Shown here piece by piece: positions 30,363 through 41,967 of a stretch of DNA of 64,000 nucleotides. The DNA lies in assembly GCA_019633425.1 (NCBI GenBank), contig WSUB01000068.1, positions 62,001 through 126,000 of the forward strand, read 5' to 3'. Within the stretch, counting starts at the first letter, position 1; every line of letters begins with the position of its first letter. The translations under genes and the position numbers were made by a program. The DNA comes from Tulasnella sp. 424 (Eukaryota; Basidiomycota; Agaricomycetes; Cantharellales; Tulasnellaceae). The notes beneath the pieces are model-generated. The model was not told the DNA's origin and made no database searches. It worked only from the letters and a program-made list of their open reading frames with translations.

Positions 30363-33056
30363 CTAGTACCGTGAGTTCAGGATCTTCTCTACCTCCCATT
30401 CCTCTTGGTCTTCAACTATGACTGGAGGTGGTGGTGGTTGAACCCAACCTGGGATTGTGTCTTGAACGTGGGGAGTGAGGAGAGAGACGTGGAACACTGG
30501 GTGGATCCTCATAGTGGCAGGGAGTGTCATTCGATAGGCATGGGAGGAGATTTTCTTTTCCACTTTGAAAGGGCCTAGTTGTTTTGCTGCTAACTTGTTG
30601 GATGGTCGGTTGGTCTGGATGTTACGGGCTTCCAACCATACTTTGTCCCCTGGTTCATAGGACGGTTCTTGTTCCCTGTGTCAATCCTAATATTCTTTTT
30701 GGCGCTCCTGAGCAAGGGTCATGGCCGATTGGATTTCCTTTTGGATGGCTGCAATTTGACTGAGCCTTTCCTCTGCAGATGGGTTGGACTGCGCACTAGA
30801 AGGGAGGTCGGTGAAGATGGGGTTGTATCCCTTGCTTGCCATGAATGGGGACATGCCGATGGATGACTGGATAGAATTGTTATATGAGAACTCGGCAAAG
30901 GGGAGGAGTTCATCCCAGTTGTCTTGTTGATGGTTACAGAATATCCGTAGGAATCCCTCGGATCGTCTGATTGGTACATTCCGTCTGACCATCTGTTTGC
31001 AGGTGGTATGCTGTGGATAGAACTGGCTTGACCCCTAGTCCTCCATACAGAGACTTCGAGAAGGGGGCATTAAATTGGGGGCCCCGATCCAATACAATTT
31101 GTAGAGGGAGCCCATGCACTTTCCAGATGTTGGTGCCCTTTTGAAATACTCCAGGTTCTTGTGGTCTGTGAGGATCCGGATGGTGAATTTGGCTCCCTCC
31201 AGGTAGTGATGCCAGTAGACCAAGGCTCAAACTATAGCCATCATTTCCTTGTCCCAAATATCATATCAACACTCTGTGGGGGTCATTGATTTGGACATAA
31301 AAGCGATTGGGTGGATTTTACCATCACCTGATCTTTGTGAAAGTACTGCTCCATGGGCGTATCCCGAGGCATCCGTTTCCAAAATGCAGGGTTTCTCCCA
31401 GTTGTAATGGACTAGTACTGGGGCTGTGCTGAACCTTTTCTTCAGCCTGTCAAACGCTTCTTGACACTCCTTGGTCCAATCCCACTTAGTGTCTTTCCGT
31501 AGTAAATTGGTGATCAGCTGAGTGACGTCTGAGAAGTCCTTGATAAAGCATCGATAGAAGTTAGCAAAGCTGAGGAAGGTTTGGATGGCCTTGACGTTCT
31601 TAGGAGTGGGCCAATCTTTAATTGCTTCGACCTTGTGTTTATCCATGGAGATGCCTTTTGGGGTGATCCATAATCCCAGATAGTCCATTTCCTGCACAAA
31701 GAACTCGCATTTCTCCGGTCTGCAGTGGAGGTTGTTTGCACGTAGTCAGCGTAAGACTTCTTTCGTGACTTCGACATTTTCCTCCTGGGTCTTCATAGCT
31801 GGCATGGTATCGTCGAGGTAGTTCACCACTGAAGGGTCCAGCAGATCGTGGAGGATATGATTGATGAAACGTTGGAACACTGCTGGTGTGTTACACAGGC
31901 CGAACAGCATTACAGTCCATTCAAACAGACTGTAGCTTGTCTTGAAAGCTGTTTTCCATTCGTCTCCCTCTGCAATGTGCATTAGGTGATAACCCCATCA
32001 TAAATCTAGTTTGGTGAACCATTCCTTGTCGCTAAGTTGGTTGATCAAGTCGGACGTGAGGGGAATAGGGTACTGATCCTTCACTGTGATGTCGTTGATC
32101 CTCCTGTAGTCGATAACCAGTCGTTTCTTGCCATCTTTCTTCCTGACGAAGAAACAGGGGGAGGCCACCTGGGATTTCAACTCTCAGATAGCCCTTGGCC
32201 AGGCTTTTGTCTATCCATTTCCTTAGCTCCTGGCTATCTTCAGCCAATCCAGCATACAATCCACCTGGTTTTGGGAGTTCTGCTCCTGGGATGAAGTCGA
32301 TCTTGCAATTGTATGGTTGGTGTATGGGGAGTGCGTGATCAATCGTTGGCTCTCTGAAGACGTCAAGGAATTCATGGAGTTCTACTGGTACCGTTTCTTC
32401 AAGGGGTTTTGTTTCCTTGATGTGTTCAGAGGCGATTCTGGCTGAGATACTGGTTCCATCGATGGTGTTCACTACGCTTGCCAACGAGTCTTCGTCAACT
32501 GGGGGAAGATCCAATACTTCAGGTGGGGGCTCCATTCAGTCTGGTTGTCCATTCGCTTTTCCTAGTACATTGGCTGGGGTGTCCAGACAGTTATGGGAGC
32601 AGTATGGGTCTTGGAAAGCAACTTGGCAGGTTCTCCAGTCAATTTCGGGGTTAAGCCTGTGCAGCCAGGGTGCTCCTAAGATTACTGTGTGTCTCCCAAT
32701 GTTGGCGACATCCATTACGAGCTTCTCCTCGTGATTTCCCATTCGGAGTCGCCCTCTTACTTCACAATCAATGGTTCCAAGGATTGCCCATCTATTGCGG
32801 CAGGGTATTGCGGGAATTCCTTTTGCCAGGTAGGTAGGTGGTTTTGTTTGACAAAGTCTTTATTGATGAATTCAGAAGTGGCGCCAGAATCGATCATGGC
32901 AGTGGGGAATGCTGTGACTTGGTTGGTGCTCAGCTCATTAGGTACGATCAGATGTGTAGAAGGGTTGAGTGGCGTCATACGAATCTTATTGGGCATGGGG
33001 AATACATGATCAGTACCTAAGAGCTGAGAGCTTTGAACCCGGCATGGCACAGTCAC
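30363..33056 (-). pseudogene. gypsy pol relic (protease, RT, RNase H, integrase, chromodomain-like end)
   Basis: Protease: MIDSGATSEF (about 32880). Reverse transcriptase: KKRLVIDYRRIND (about 32115) and the catalytic YLDD (about 31822). RNase H: ILETDASGYAHGAVLSQ (about 31360). Integrase: [18 protein letters not shown] and [15 protein letters not shown] (about 31090-30990). The end EEWEVEKILNSR (30370-30400) is chromodomain-like. A junction near 31140 joins [11 protein letters not shown] of RNase H directly to the middle of integrase, so the zinc-binding part and first catalytic Asp of integrase are deleted. Stops at about 31998, 31744, 31265 and 31227 all stand where an Arg is usual. Confidence 0.85.
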
Positions 33057-33059
33057 TAC

Positions 33060-34302
33060 GTGCTGTGGGGAAAACCCTGCAAGAATCCTCCATCGTCAGG
33101 ATCAGGGCGACTGGTAGACTGGGGAGCAATGGAGACGGTGAAGGAGTTATTGGGATGAGGACTGGGGGAGTTGACAACAGGAGATTGGGTGGCTGCGATG
33201 GTAGGGGTGTAGTTACTAGGTGGGTAGTCGATAACTCCTTGACGTTGGTGGTGAGCGGCAGCAGCATGTCCCTTTTCTCCACAATAGTAGCACAACCCTT
33301 CTCTACAACGGCATGCTCGTTCTTCGGGTGTCAACCTTCCTTTCCTGGCAGCATCAATATGAATGGGGACCGGTTGATTGTGAGCAAAGGCATTTGGGGC
33401 CTTGGAGGATGGTTGGGGAGTGGGAACCGGGGTTGGGGAGTGGGAACCGGAGTTGGGCATGGTGGTGGACAGTGCTGGGGTTTATTGCTATGGCCATTTC
33501 CTTTTTCCTGCCTTCGTTCATAGAGTCAGTCGTCAATTCGGATGCTAAGTTCGACAAGCTTTTCTAGCGTGGCGGGCTTATTGTGGTAGACCAATCCATC
33601 CTTGACATCGGCGCGCAATCCTTGTCAGTAGACGTGCATGAAAGCTTGTTTGTTCCAGCTGATATCGGCCTTAATATGTCAAAATTCGGAGGTATAGGTG
33701 GCGGCCTGTTGGTTCCCTTGAGTTAGGGCTTCTAATTTTTGTATTGCTGTTCCTTCCTTGTCTGGGTCTCCAAAGGCTTTGATGAACTCTTTCTTGAACT
33801 CGTCCCAACTGGTGGATGCTGGTAGCGTTTGTGCCAATAGGAGATCTCAAAGAATGACATCCCCCCAAGCTTGGGCGGCTCCCCCTAGGTAGCTGAGGGC
33901 GAATTGTACTTGGGCTTCGTTGTCTGGAAAGTCACTCAAGCGTGCTCAGAAGTAGTTTTTGCAGCTCAGTAGGAATCGTTCGGCATCTCCTCCTTGGGTC
34001 TTTCCACCATAAGTATCTGGTTCTTTGATTTTCATTTTGGTGGCTTTGGTGGTAGTGGACTGGGCTTGGGCGCCAACTCCTAAGGCTTGTAGGGCAGGGA
34101 TGATGGCAGTGATCATGTTTGCATCTACTCCTGGGGGAAGTGTTGGTGGGTTCCGAGTACTTGGGTTGGATTGGGACCTGGTGTTGCCAGATCCTGAGGG
34201 ATTGTTGGTTGCTTGGCTCATTGGGATGGTAGTGCTTCTTGGGGTGTTTGGGACAGAGACTGATCTTAGGTTGAATGCCAATGCATGTGAGGCGAAGCTC
34301 AT
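33060..34302 (-). pseudogene. gypsy gag relic
   Basis: The - strand reads MSQATNNPSGSGNTRSQSNP near 34220, then the capsid-like stretch AQVQFALSYLGGAAQAWGDV (about 33900), then a zinc-knuckle-like CYYCGEKGHAAAAH (about 33285) whose last cysteine is replaced by histidine. In the capsid part at least five TGA stops interrupt the frame (positions near 33946, 33848, 33676, 33628 and 33530), each where the context suggests CGA (Arg). Confidence 0.8.
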
Positions 34303-34339
34303 ATACTATTGTATTTGGCAACGGTGTCCGCTGGTAGCA

Positions 34340-37286
34340 CTTGATAAGCTCGGAGGAGGGACCTGGTTGTGGGAACATAGGGGATGAAGAGGTTGGTGCC
34401 CAAGAACGAGATGTTGGATTCTGGAAAGGTGTCGATGAGATAGGCGAGGGTGGCAGAGGGGCACTCAGTGATATCGATTCTTGGGTGCTTGGTGGCTCGA
34501 GCGATTCTTTTCTTGAAGTTATATGGTTTCCTGTTGCTTGCCTAATACGTAACTGGGTTGAAGATTTGCTCTGTGACGGGGTACTGATACTGTGGTTCAA
34601 TGAGGTCAAGGACTTGTTGTTCTTCCTTGATTTCTGGTAGTCTTTGGAGGCATTGCACTCTGACAATGTGTTCCAACGCATCTTGTCCACAATGCCCCCA
34701 CTACAGAAGTTGTCAAGCATAGTGTACGACATCCACTCAATATCCTCCCAGGTAGGCTTGGAAGCGGCCCATTGTTCCAGAGATTGTTGCTTTGAGAGGA
34801 TCTGGTATGCATCGAGGATGTGGGCATGAAGGGGTAGGTGAATGAGTTCATGGGAAGGGGGGAATGGAGGGAGCTTCTTCGCTTTCCACCCTGCGGTGAT
34901 AGCCTTGCAACCAAGAAGAGCATTCTCTTTCCAAAGACAGCCACTGTATTTGTATTTGGTTTCCCCCAATGCTGATTAATAATCATATGGCATCCCCCCA
35001 TGTTGATATGGAAGAGGCCTGGTTGGCTGAGAAGGTATCGCAAACCCTCAAAGGTATTGGAGTTGTCTTGCCAAGCCCCTTGGGCCTAAAGAAAAAAAAT
35101 TAAATTATAGCCATGATATTTGAACAGTTCCATACCTTCCTGACAAGTGAAGTAGTAAGATTATCCTCATGGGCAAGGACAATTCCATGTGCCTCAATAT
35201 CTTCGCTAGACAGGCCTAAATGCCTGCACATGATTGTCTCAATGACCTCCAAGGTTCCGTCTAGACTTGACTCGTCAATGTGCATTGCTGGAAGGGGGTA
35301 TTGTCTTGTTGTATGAAGTGGTATCTTGTGTACAACTGGTCGGCTACCAAGCTTCTTGGCATATTGCTGTTGGAGTGGGGCAGGTGCAGAAGCAGGATGG
35401 ATTGGGTACGCCAAGTGAGACATTTGCGAAGTTGTTGACACAGGGAGCAAATCAACATTTTCTGTGGCTGAAATTTTTAAAGAAAACACTGGGAGGGGAA
35501 TCACTTTTCCTGATAATTTTTTCATTTTTAGAAAATTGTGATAAAAATCTCTGACCATTTTCCTCTGAATGAAAAATGTGAAGGTTTTCACTATGGCACT
35601 GAAAAACATAGACCCTTTTCATGTCTCAATTAATCATTAGCATTTTCAGTGGAGATGGTCCACATCTTTTTCAAGCTGAAGAAAATGCTGAGGAAAATTC
35701 TGCACAATTTTCAGCATGCCCCAATGTATCCCTGAGACTAATCTGAGAATGTGGAATACCACTTACACTTTCACAAGCATTTTCAGTCCAGGATGAAAGT
35801 TTCCCAACATTTTCCATCATTCTGGAGGGAAAAGGTGTCATCAATGGAAAATCTTGGTAACTTTTCATCCTGGACTGAAAATGCTTGTGAAAGTGTAAGT
35901 GGTATTCCACATTCTCAGATTAGTCTCAGGGATATGTTGGAGCATGCTGAAAATTTTTCAGAATTTTCCTCAGCATTTTCTTCAGCTTGAAAAAGATGTG
36001 GACCATCTCCACTGAAAATGCTAATGATTATTGGGACATGAAAAGGGTCCATGTTTTTCAGTGCCGTAGTGTAAACTTTCACATTTTTCACTCAGAGGAA
36101 AATGGTCAGAGATTTTCATCATCATTTTCTAAAAATGAAAAATTATCAGGAAAAGTGATTCCCCTCCCAGTGTTTTCTTCAGAATTTTCAGCCATGGAAA
36201 ATGTTGATTTGCTCCCTGTGTGAGTCTCCACTTGTATGGGGAGTGTGAGGTGTGGTGAAATGTCGATAAGTGCACAGCTGTTTTTTCGTTCTGGGAGAAG
36301 GCTGATCAGAAGCTCACCGTATTTGACTCCAAATAGGGGGAGCAGTGTTGCGGTGATGCCATTTTGGAATGAATCCTTTGAACTTAGTGGCTGCTGCCCA
36401 ACTCTGAATGCAATATTGAGGTTGTCCCTTACGATGGCATAGGCTTCCTTGTGCATCATCTGCCTGGCCTCAGCCAGTCCTTCCTTTGAGAGTTGCCTGA
36501 GATGTGCCAGAGCCCCATAAGTGTCTGGAACTGATTGTTCTGCTCTGAGCATGATTGGCCAAGCATGAATAGAGCTGTGCACAAAACCTATTCAGCGAGT
36601 AAGTACGGAATATTGGTTCTTAGATGTCCAGTAGAGCCACTCACTAGACGGGTATCCCTGTGTTGGGTATTCTACCCTTCACCCTTTTCACCAGAATCGA
36701 GGTTGGGGAGTTAAACTGAAGTGAGGAGTTTGAGGAGGTATGGTGCCACAGCTTCCATTCTGCCCATAAGGGTCTCAAGCAAGAAGCCCTCAATAAGCTG
36801 AAGCTTCCCCCCTGATCATGATTGAAAGAGCTTCCATAGGTCCCTTGCTTCAGCCTTGTATACTCAAAGCATCCATTGATGTGCCCACTCTGTGGCAACA
36901 TTTGGATTCTTGGCTGCCATGGCATCAAAAATCTCCCCTCTGTGGTCTCTTAAGAGCTGTCCAGCTTGAGATGCCATCACTTGGTTTGTTGATGTGAACA
37001 GGCCAGTCATGAATTCATGGACATGTTTGAATGCATTTTGTTTCATGGCTTGAAATATGCTGGAGAAGCGGGCACGTTCTGCTTCATCAGCAGCAATACG
37101 AGCTGCCTCCGCTTCCACTTCCTTCTTCCAGGCACTTTCAGCCACTCTCTCCCTTTCCAGTCTTTCTTCAGGAGTTTGCTTTATATCTGAGTAATGAGGT
37201 TTTTTGGTGGGTTGGTGGCCCAAAGCATCAAAGTTGGAATGTAGCACACCGAGAATGCTGTTGTCAGATTTGACATGTGAATCCAT
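34340..37286 (-). pseudogene. DUF6589-like gene relic, split by a palindromic element
   Basis: Starting at ATG 37286 the - strand encodes a helical, charged N-terminus (TPEERLERERVAESAWKKE). After a break comes AYAIVRDNLNIAFRVGQQPL (about 36440), then the element at 35439-36220. Beyond it follow AMHIDESSLDGTLEVIETIM (about 35290) and YLLSQPGLFHINMGGCHMII (about 35030). These blocks in this order resemble DUF6589 proteins, which are common and often transposon-associated in Agaricomycetes (recalled, not searched). The frame on the two sides of the element does not rejoin directly, so other lesions exist. The 3' end meets gypsy sequence near 34330. Confidence 0.55.
35439..36220. mobile_element. 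782-bp near-perfect palindromic (foldback) element with CACAG ends
   Basis: The left arm from CACAGGGAGCAAATCAACAT (35439 on) is repeated in reverse complement up to 36220. The arms are ~375 bp each around a short centre near 35830. The identity is high enough that both strands read the same start, MEYHLHFHKHF. The element is flanked by TGA on both sides (35436-35438 and 36221-36223), a possible 3-bp target duplication. CACAG termini with a 3-bp duplication would suit a CACTA/EnSpm-type non-autonomous element. No transposase frame is inside. Confidence 0.75.
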
Positions 37287-37615
37287 TATAAGTTGTAGTA
37301 AGACTAATCTAACAAATTTCTATGTTTATCGGGCTTGGGAGGGCTGATATTGCAAGGGGAGGGCAGTGGGGCGTCATTGATTTTTCTAAGTCTTGCAAAA
37401 GGGTCCACAGGAAGTTCCGCTATGTGGGCCACTCTGTGAGTCCTCCCAGACGCGTCACAAGACTATCAAATTGACACCGCTTATCTCCACTTCTCCCTGC
37501 TACCCCCATTTACGGCAGATTTCGGTATAGCCAAGTCTCACACATCAGTTAGAGTTGCAGTGACACAGCTGGGTTCGAGACTACTTCCACTCCATACACC
37601 CCATAAACCACTCCT
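37287..37615. other. Intergenic stretch between divergent relics
   Basis: No gene is seen. It separates the start of the DUF6589-like relic (-) from the hypothetical gene at 37616 (+) and may hold both promoters. Confidence 0.35.
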
Positions 37616-38640
37616 ATGGCTGCTATCACATCCAATGCTCCCACCTTCACTATTGAACAGTTGGTAGCTGGGCACGGTGAGTGCGCTGTGTGTGGAACAA
37701 ATAAACTTGTACTAATTTCCCCTCGCCTCTACACCTTAGTCCCCTCTGTCTGCAGCCTCCTTGACTATGTACATCTTGGCAGCTTCTTCGCCCTTTCCAT
37801 CAACAATGACACCATCCATCACACATCTCATCCTGACCACTTCATTCTCAATAATCGCTCCATGGGACTGGATGCTCAGTGAAGCCCACAATTACCTCCT
37901 CAATGTCCTTCAACCCATAGGCCCTTACTGCTCCAACCTATTTGTCAAACCCACCCACAAAATAGGAATCACTCCCAAATGATGGCTTCTGTTCATCAAT
38001 CACAGAATGGTGGCCATTTACCTTGGTCCCCTTGCTCACCCTGCCCCTCTTGACAACATCCTCCGCCCTGCATGCCATGCCCAAGACCACCTCCACTGCA
38101 TTTACGCCTCTGCTGCCCTCATTCAAAAGTTAACTGTCGGTAAAGAAACCATCATTCGCTGTCTGGAAGACGCCCATAATTGGCAATTTCATGTCACCAC
38201 TGCAATGCGGACTTCCTCCCTGTCAACGTCCTCAAAACCTCTTCCGCCATCAACAACAAGAAGAGATGCAACTGGAAGACGTCAAGGACCTTGCCATCAA
38301 GCAGATGGTCCTAGCAGATCAAATGCACAAGAAGAGGCAAACCCTGGAACTCCAACACAACCAGCTTAACAGCTGTTTCACCTCAGTCCAGAAGGATCTT
38401 GCTCAAGTTGCAGCAAACGCAACGTCCTGCAAGCCAAACTTGGCAGAGCCAAGAACACTGTCTTGCGCACTCTTCACCACCTCCAAAACGCCAAAGATTA
38501 TATCTCAGCACTTCAAGAGGACGACTTCAGCAACTTTATTCAAGCTTTGCTCCCCAGCCACAACCTCACACATACCAATTCCTCTTCCTCCACTGATCTC
38601 TCCTCCATTCAGCTCACTTGTCGATGTCCAATTCCTCTGA
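37616..38640 (+). pseudogene. Hypothetical gene, probably decayed, with coiled-coil-like C-terminal part
   Basis: An ATG at 37616 begins MAAITSNAPTFTIEQLVAGH. A likely intron follows (GTGAGT donor at about 37678, TGCAG acceptor at about 37756). The next exon stays open to a TGA at about 37980, after which the same frame continues (WLLFINHRMVAIYLGPLAHP). This suggests one CGA-to-TGA change. A later frame (38191-38640) has a Gln/Leu/Lys-rich, coiled-coil-like stretch (VKDLAIKQMVLADQMHKKRQ). I do not recognise the family. Confidence 0.4.
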
Positions 38641-38945
38641 CCTTGACGCCAATATGAAGAGCTGTTTCCTGATAAGCGGAAGCATCTGGGATACTTGTTA
38701 GGGAACTGTGGGATTCGCATCTATGGAAATCACCCACCCTGAATGTAACATTAGATAATGCCTCCCCACTCAATTCTCTACCAAATAAATTTCATTTCAT
38801 TTTTCTCTTTGTATCTACAAATAAGAGCCAAGAAAGTCCAAGACCGATAGCTAGCTAAATAAAGGAAGTACCTTTTTCTGGCCAAGACATTTGTGAAACC
38901 GGATCAGCGCTGGCTGCTCTTTCACCGTCACTGGATTCACCAAGC
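38641..38945. other. AT-rich spacer
   Basis: No gene or repeat is recognised. Confidence 0.3.
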
Positions 38946-39960
38946 TAAGCTTTGTAAGCTCAACAAATCCATCCAGGCGACTTACCGAACCCTCTGCAAT
39001 GTGCTGCAGCATGCTGCAGTATGTCAGAGTGGGCTCAGGGCCGCTCAATTGCCATAAATGGGAATTAAGCGCTCAAACACGGGTGCAGACTGCCAGCATG
39101 TTGCCTGAGCCTTTGCCTTTGCAGCGAAGGCTGGAGTAGAATAGTAGAGAATACAGTAAAATATCCTAGAATGCTCTTAACTAACTAATAAATACAGGTT
39201 CTGCCCCAGGAGAGGCAGAACAACTCTTTTTCCAACCCCTTAACTCAGATTGCCCTCGCACACATAATTCCGCTAACTTCTGCATGATAAGCAAACTACT
39301 TAGCATTTAACCTTTTGCAATAAAGGGTCTTTGCGTCGTCAAAGTATAATCTTGATACTTGTGTCGGCGCTGTGCTAGACATCCCCAACACCTTTTGGCC
39401 TCTAGCAAGCCCAAAACCCCACTGAATCACATGGTAAGTACACCGTTGTGTTCGTACTACTAGTAGCCACAATCTGTACTATTGGTAGCGAGGTGAATAT
39501 ACTATTCCTTCCTAGGTAATCGCTATTTTCGCCCCCCGCTCGCTTTTTTCGCCCTCCATTCACTTTATCCCCAGATTAGCGAACTTCCTCTTAGGTAAAC
39601 CTCTATGCTTTTGGTGCCATTCGAAAGCCCTCATTAGCGCGAACCTAACTGTGGTATTAACGTGATGAGATTTGCACTTTTAGGTAGCAAATGACCACTT
39701 CTAAGAAGTCCGAAGCCAGTGCTTAACCTAACCGGGCTCCACTCCACTTCACCCAGCTCGACTAAGCCTCCCCTTCTGGATAGTAGGCCCGGAAACTGTT
39801 CCTTGCTCAATACCAGACGTTCCCATCCATCTTTCTCTCTCAGTTAATACCCAAACTACCTTCTATTTACCTTTTGACTATGTACAAAGCCTAGGTACAG
39901 TTCTAACTAAGTAATTAGTTACTCTACTTACCTCATCTATTCTAATACAAATCTAGGGCA
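38946..39960 (-). repeat. LTR-like relic, copy 2 (- orientation)
   Basis: Read on the - strand, the order is a gggctttcgaatgg block, repeated gggcgaaa words, ggcttgctagaggccaaa, a gtatttattagttagtt TATA-like region and gagcgcttaattcccatt. This mirrors the + strand relic at 28.1-29.1 kb. The ends were not defined. A small hairpin (ggttctgcc ... ggcagaac) lies at about 39199-39222. Confidence 0.35.
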
Positions 39961-40090
39961 GCGACTTCCCATTTCCCACAGTTTGCTACTGTCACAGCTG
40001 TAGTATCACAGAGTTGATGTACAACTAGGAGTGCAAAGCAAACTAGGTTGGTTCCTGAAGTTCAAGGTGGCACTCCTAGCTCAGTTGTTC

Positions 40091-41829
40091 ATGATTCTCC
40101 GCCCACAAGTGTTCCTGACAATGTTGAAGAAGCCACAGGGTTTGCAGCGGACAACTCGAGACGCAGAGCGCTTAGATAACACAAAGGAGATCCATTCAAT
40201 GTCCGAGTCTGTGGAGCAGGCTGCTTCTGAGGATGGAACTGTGGCACACAGAACGCCGGATGCTGGGAAGAGCCGGCTTGCTGCTGAGCTTGATTTCATT
40301 CTAGACCAGCTGGAAAAGGAGAATAATGATGAAGAGGGATTAGATGAAGAAGCGAGTATCGAGAGAGAAGAGGAGTATGAAGATGAATCAGATGAAGAAA
40401 GGGAGAGGTGGATGCTCTTCCCTGTGGTGGGAAGGCTGTGGCAGGCAACCAAGCTAATGCCCACTCAGCTATTGTGTTAGAATATCAAGTGGCTGCTGCT
40501 GATCGATTGAGAAACCCAAGTGTTTCGAGTGTATTTACATACAAGGAGCATTGTTTCGCAATTGCTGGTGCAATGGGATTCATTGACCTGAAAGATGTTG
40601 ACACGTTGGAGCTTGCGTGGAAGATGAGCACCACAAGAAAGAACGAGCTCCCTGCGGAATTCTCCAGGCCAAAAAACCTAGTCAAAATAACTAACGCATA
40701 CTGTGCTGTGGTTGAAAAAGAGGAGAACAAAAGGCGGACTAGGGGAAGAAAGTGAAAGAGGGTAAAACAGCAGGCAAGAAGACACCCATACCTCAGGACA
40801 TTGTCATTGTCATCAGCAATGTCAGGGATGGACCAAAAAAGGTGAGCTTAAAACTCTTAGGATTTGAATGGAAAGAACTTACTCTAAGAACAGGTGAAGG
40901 GCAAAAGCAAGATGGCTGACAATGACAAGGAAACATCTTTGGTGACAGACACAAAGACCAATGCGAACTTTTACAAATCCGCTCACGCCATGCTCCCCTG
41001 TGCAAAGGACCCCATGGCTGTCTACGTCTTGGATCCGTTTGGAAACCACAATCATGTAATTATATACAATGCCCACAGATCTCAATCTTTGGGAAGTACT
41101 GTCGGTCAGTCTCGGAAAACTTCTCATACCAACCTCCACGAACATGTATCTGGACTATCTATAGAAAAAAAACATAGTATCAAGGAAATTCCTGCCAAGA
41201 TTTGGGCAAGCATGAATGCTGGCGTTGCCCGCTGATCCGCTCCAACCAAGCAAACCAAGCAAGCCCCCACTTCTTCAGGCACTAGCTAGAGCACACCTTC
41301 TCCTTCAACATCTAATACACACACACAGAATACCACGTTCCCCAGCTGCCATTCCAGTCCCCCGTTACTTCAGCTCAGCAGATCCTTCCCTTATGGCCAT
41401 GTATCACCCTCCTCCCCCCTTTGCATTCAACCCTTATATCTGTCCCCCTTCTTTCGGATTCGATGGAATGGGGCTCTATGGAGCGCTGCCTAGTCCTGCA
41501 CACTTTGATTGGACTATCCTCAAGTTGGGGAATGGCTTCAGCTTTCCATCAATGGGAATCGGGCACCTGTCTATGACAGCAAAACTTATGCTTGTTTTGG
41601 GCTAGTCTTGGAGGCAGCCGGGTCCCAAAGAATCAATGAACTTGTAAGCAATAAGTATGTTCAAATAACGGCGGAAACATTGAAGGGGCTTGAGATTGAA
41701 GTTGGCTTTGGAAGTAACATTCTCCAATGGGCAGCAGCTGATTGTGCCAAGGCTGAGCATGATCATACTCAAACACAATACCAGAAGCATACGATGCAGG
41801 CTTCACCTTATGAGGGATGGAATGCGTAG
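40091..41829 (+). pseudogene. Hypothetical gene, decayed, SAM-like C-terminus
   Basis: From ATG 40091 the frame has a strongly acidic block (NDEEGLDEEASIEREEEYED). It then needs a frameshift near 40415 to continue as ANAHSAIVLEYQVAAADRLR. A clear intron (GTGAGC donor at about 40840, ACAG acceptor at about 40894) leads to KGKSKMADNDKETSLVTDTK. After several stops a last block (41500-41829), YPQVGEWLQ ... ITAETLKGLEIEVGFGSNIL, has the look of a SAM-type helical domain (WL, then LTxExLKxLGI, then the end helix). I know no function. The series of lesions makes it a pseudogene, or several exons I could not join. Confidence 0.4.
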
Positions 41830-41967
41830 GACAGTTCTGAGGGCTACACATCCAGGCAGCATAGGTATCCCTGTCAAAATAATATGCTAGCTAGAGATGT
41901 TGTAATACATGCTCATTGTTCTGGTCTGGATCTGGGATCGATACAAAAGACAATCGGATTGGACTAC

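Larger units (their letters stand above)
29950..34330 (-). mobile_element. Dead Ty3/gypsy retrotransposon (chromovirus-like), 5' LTR missing
   Basis: On the - strand the order is gag, protease, reverse transcriptase, RNase H, integrase and a C-terminal chromodomain-like end, i.e. Ty3/gypsy. The 3' LTR appears to start at about 30174 (TGATGTGATGACC), right after a purine tract AAGGGGGAC, and runs to about 29950. No matching LTR copy is present near 34.3 kb, where gag-leading sequence meets the DUF6589-like relic. The element has many internal stops, at least one frameshift and an internal deletion. It sits between a Helitron-like fragment and a DUF6589-like relic, so insertions are nested. Confidence 0.85.

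Noticed and set aside
33932..34969. Single 345-codon - strand gene
   Set aside because: The frame runs out of the DUF6589-like relic into gypsy gag in a wrong phase; it is a chance fusion of two elements.
35751..35990. Identical small ORFs on both strands at 35.7-36.0 kb
   Set aside because: They are the two arms of the palindromic element read in opposite directions, not genes.
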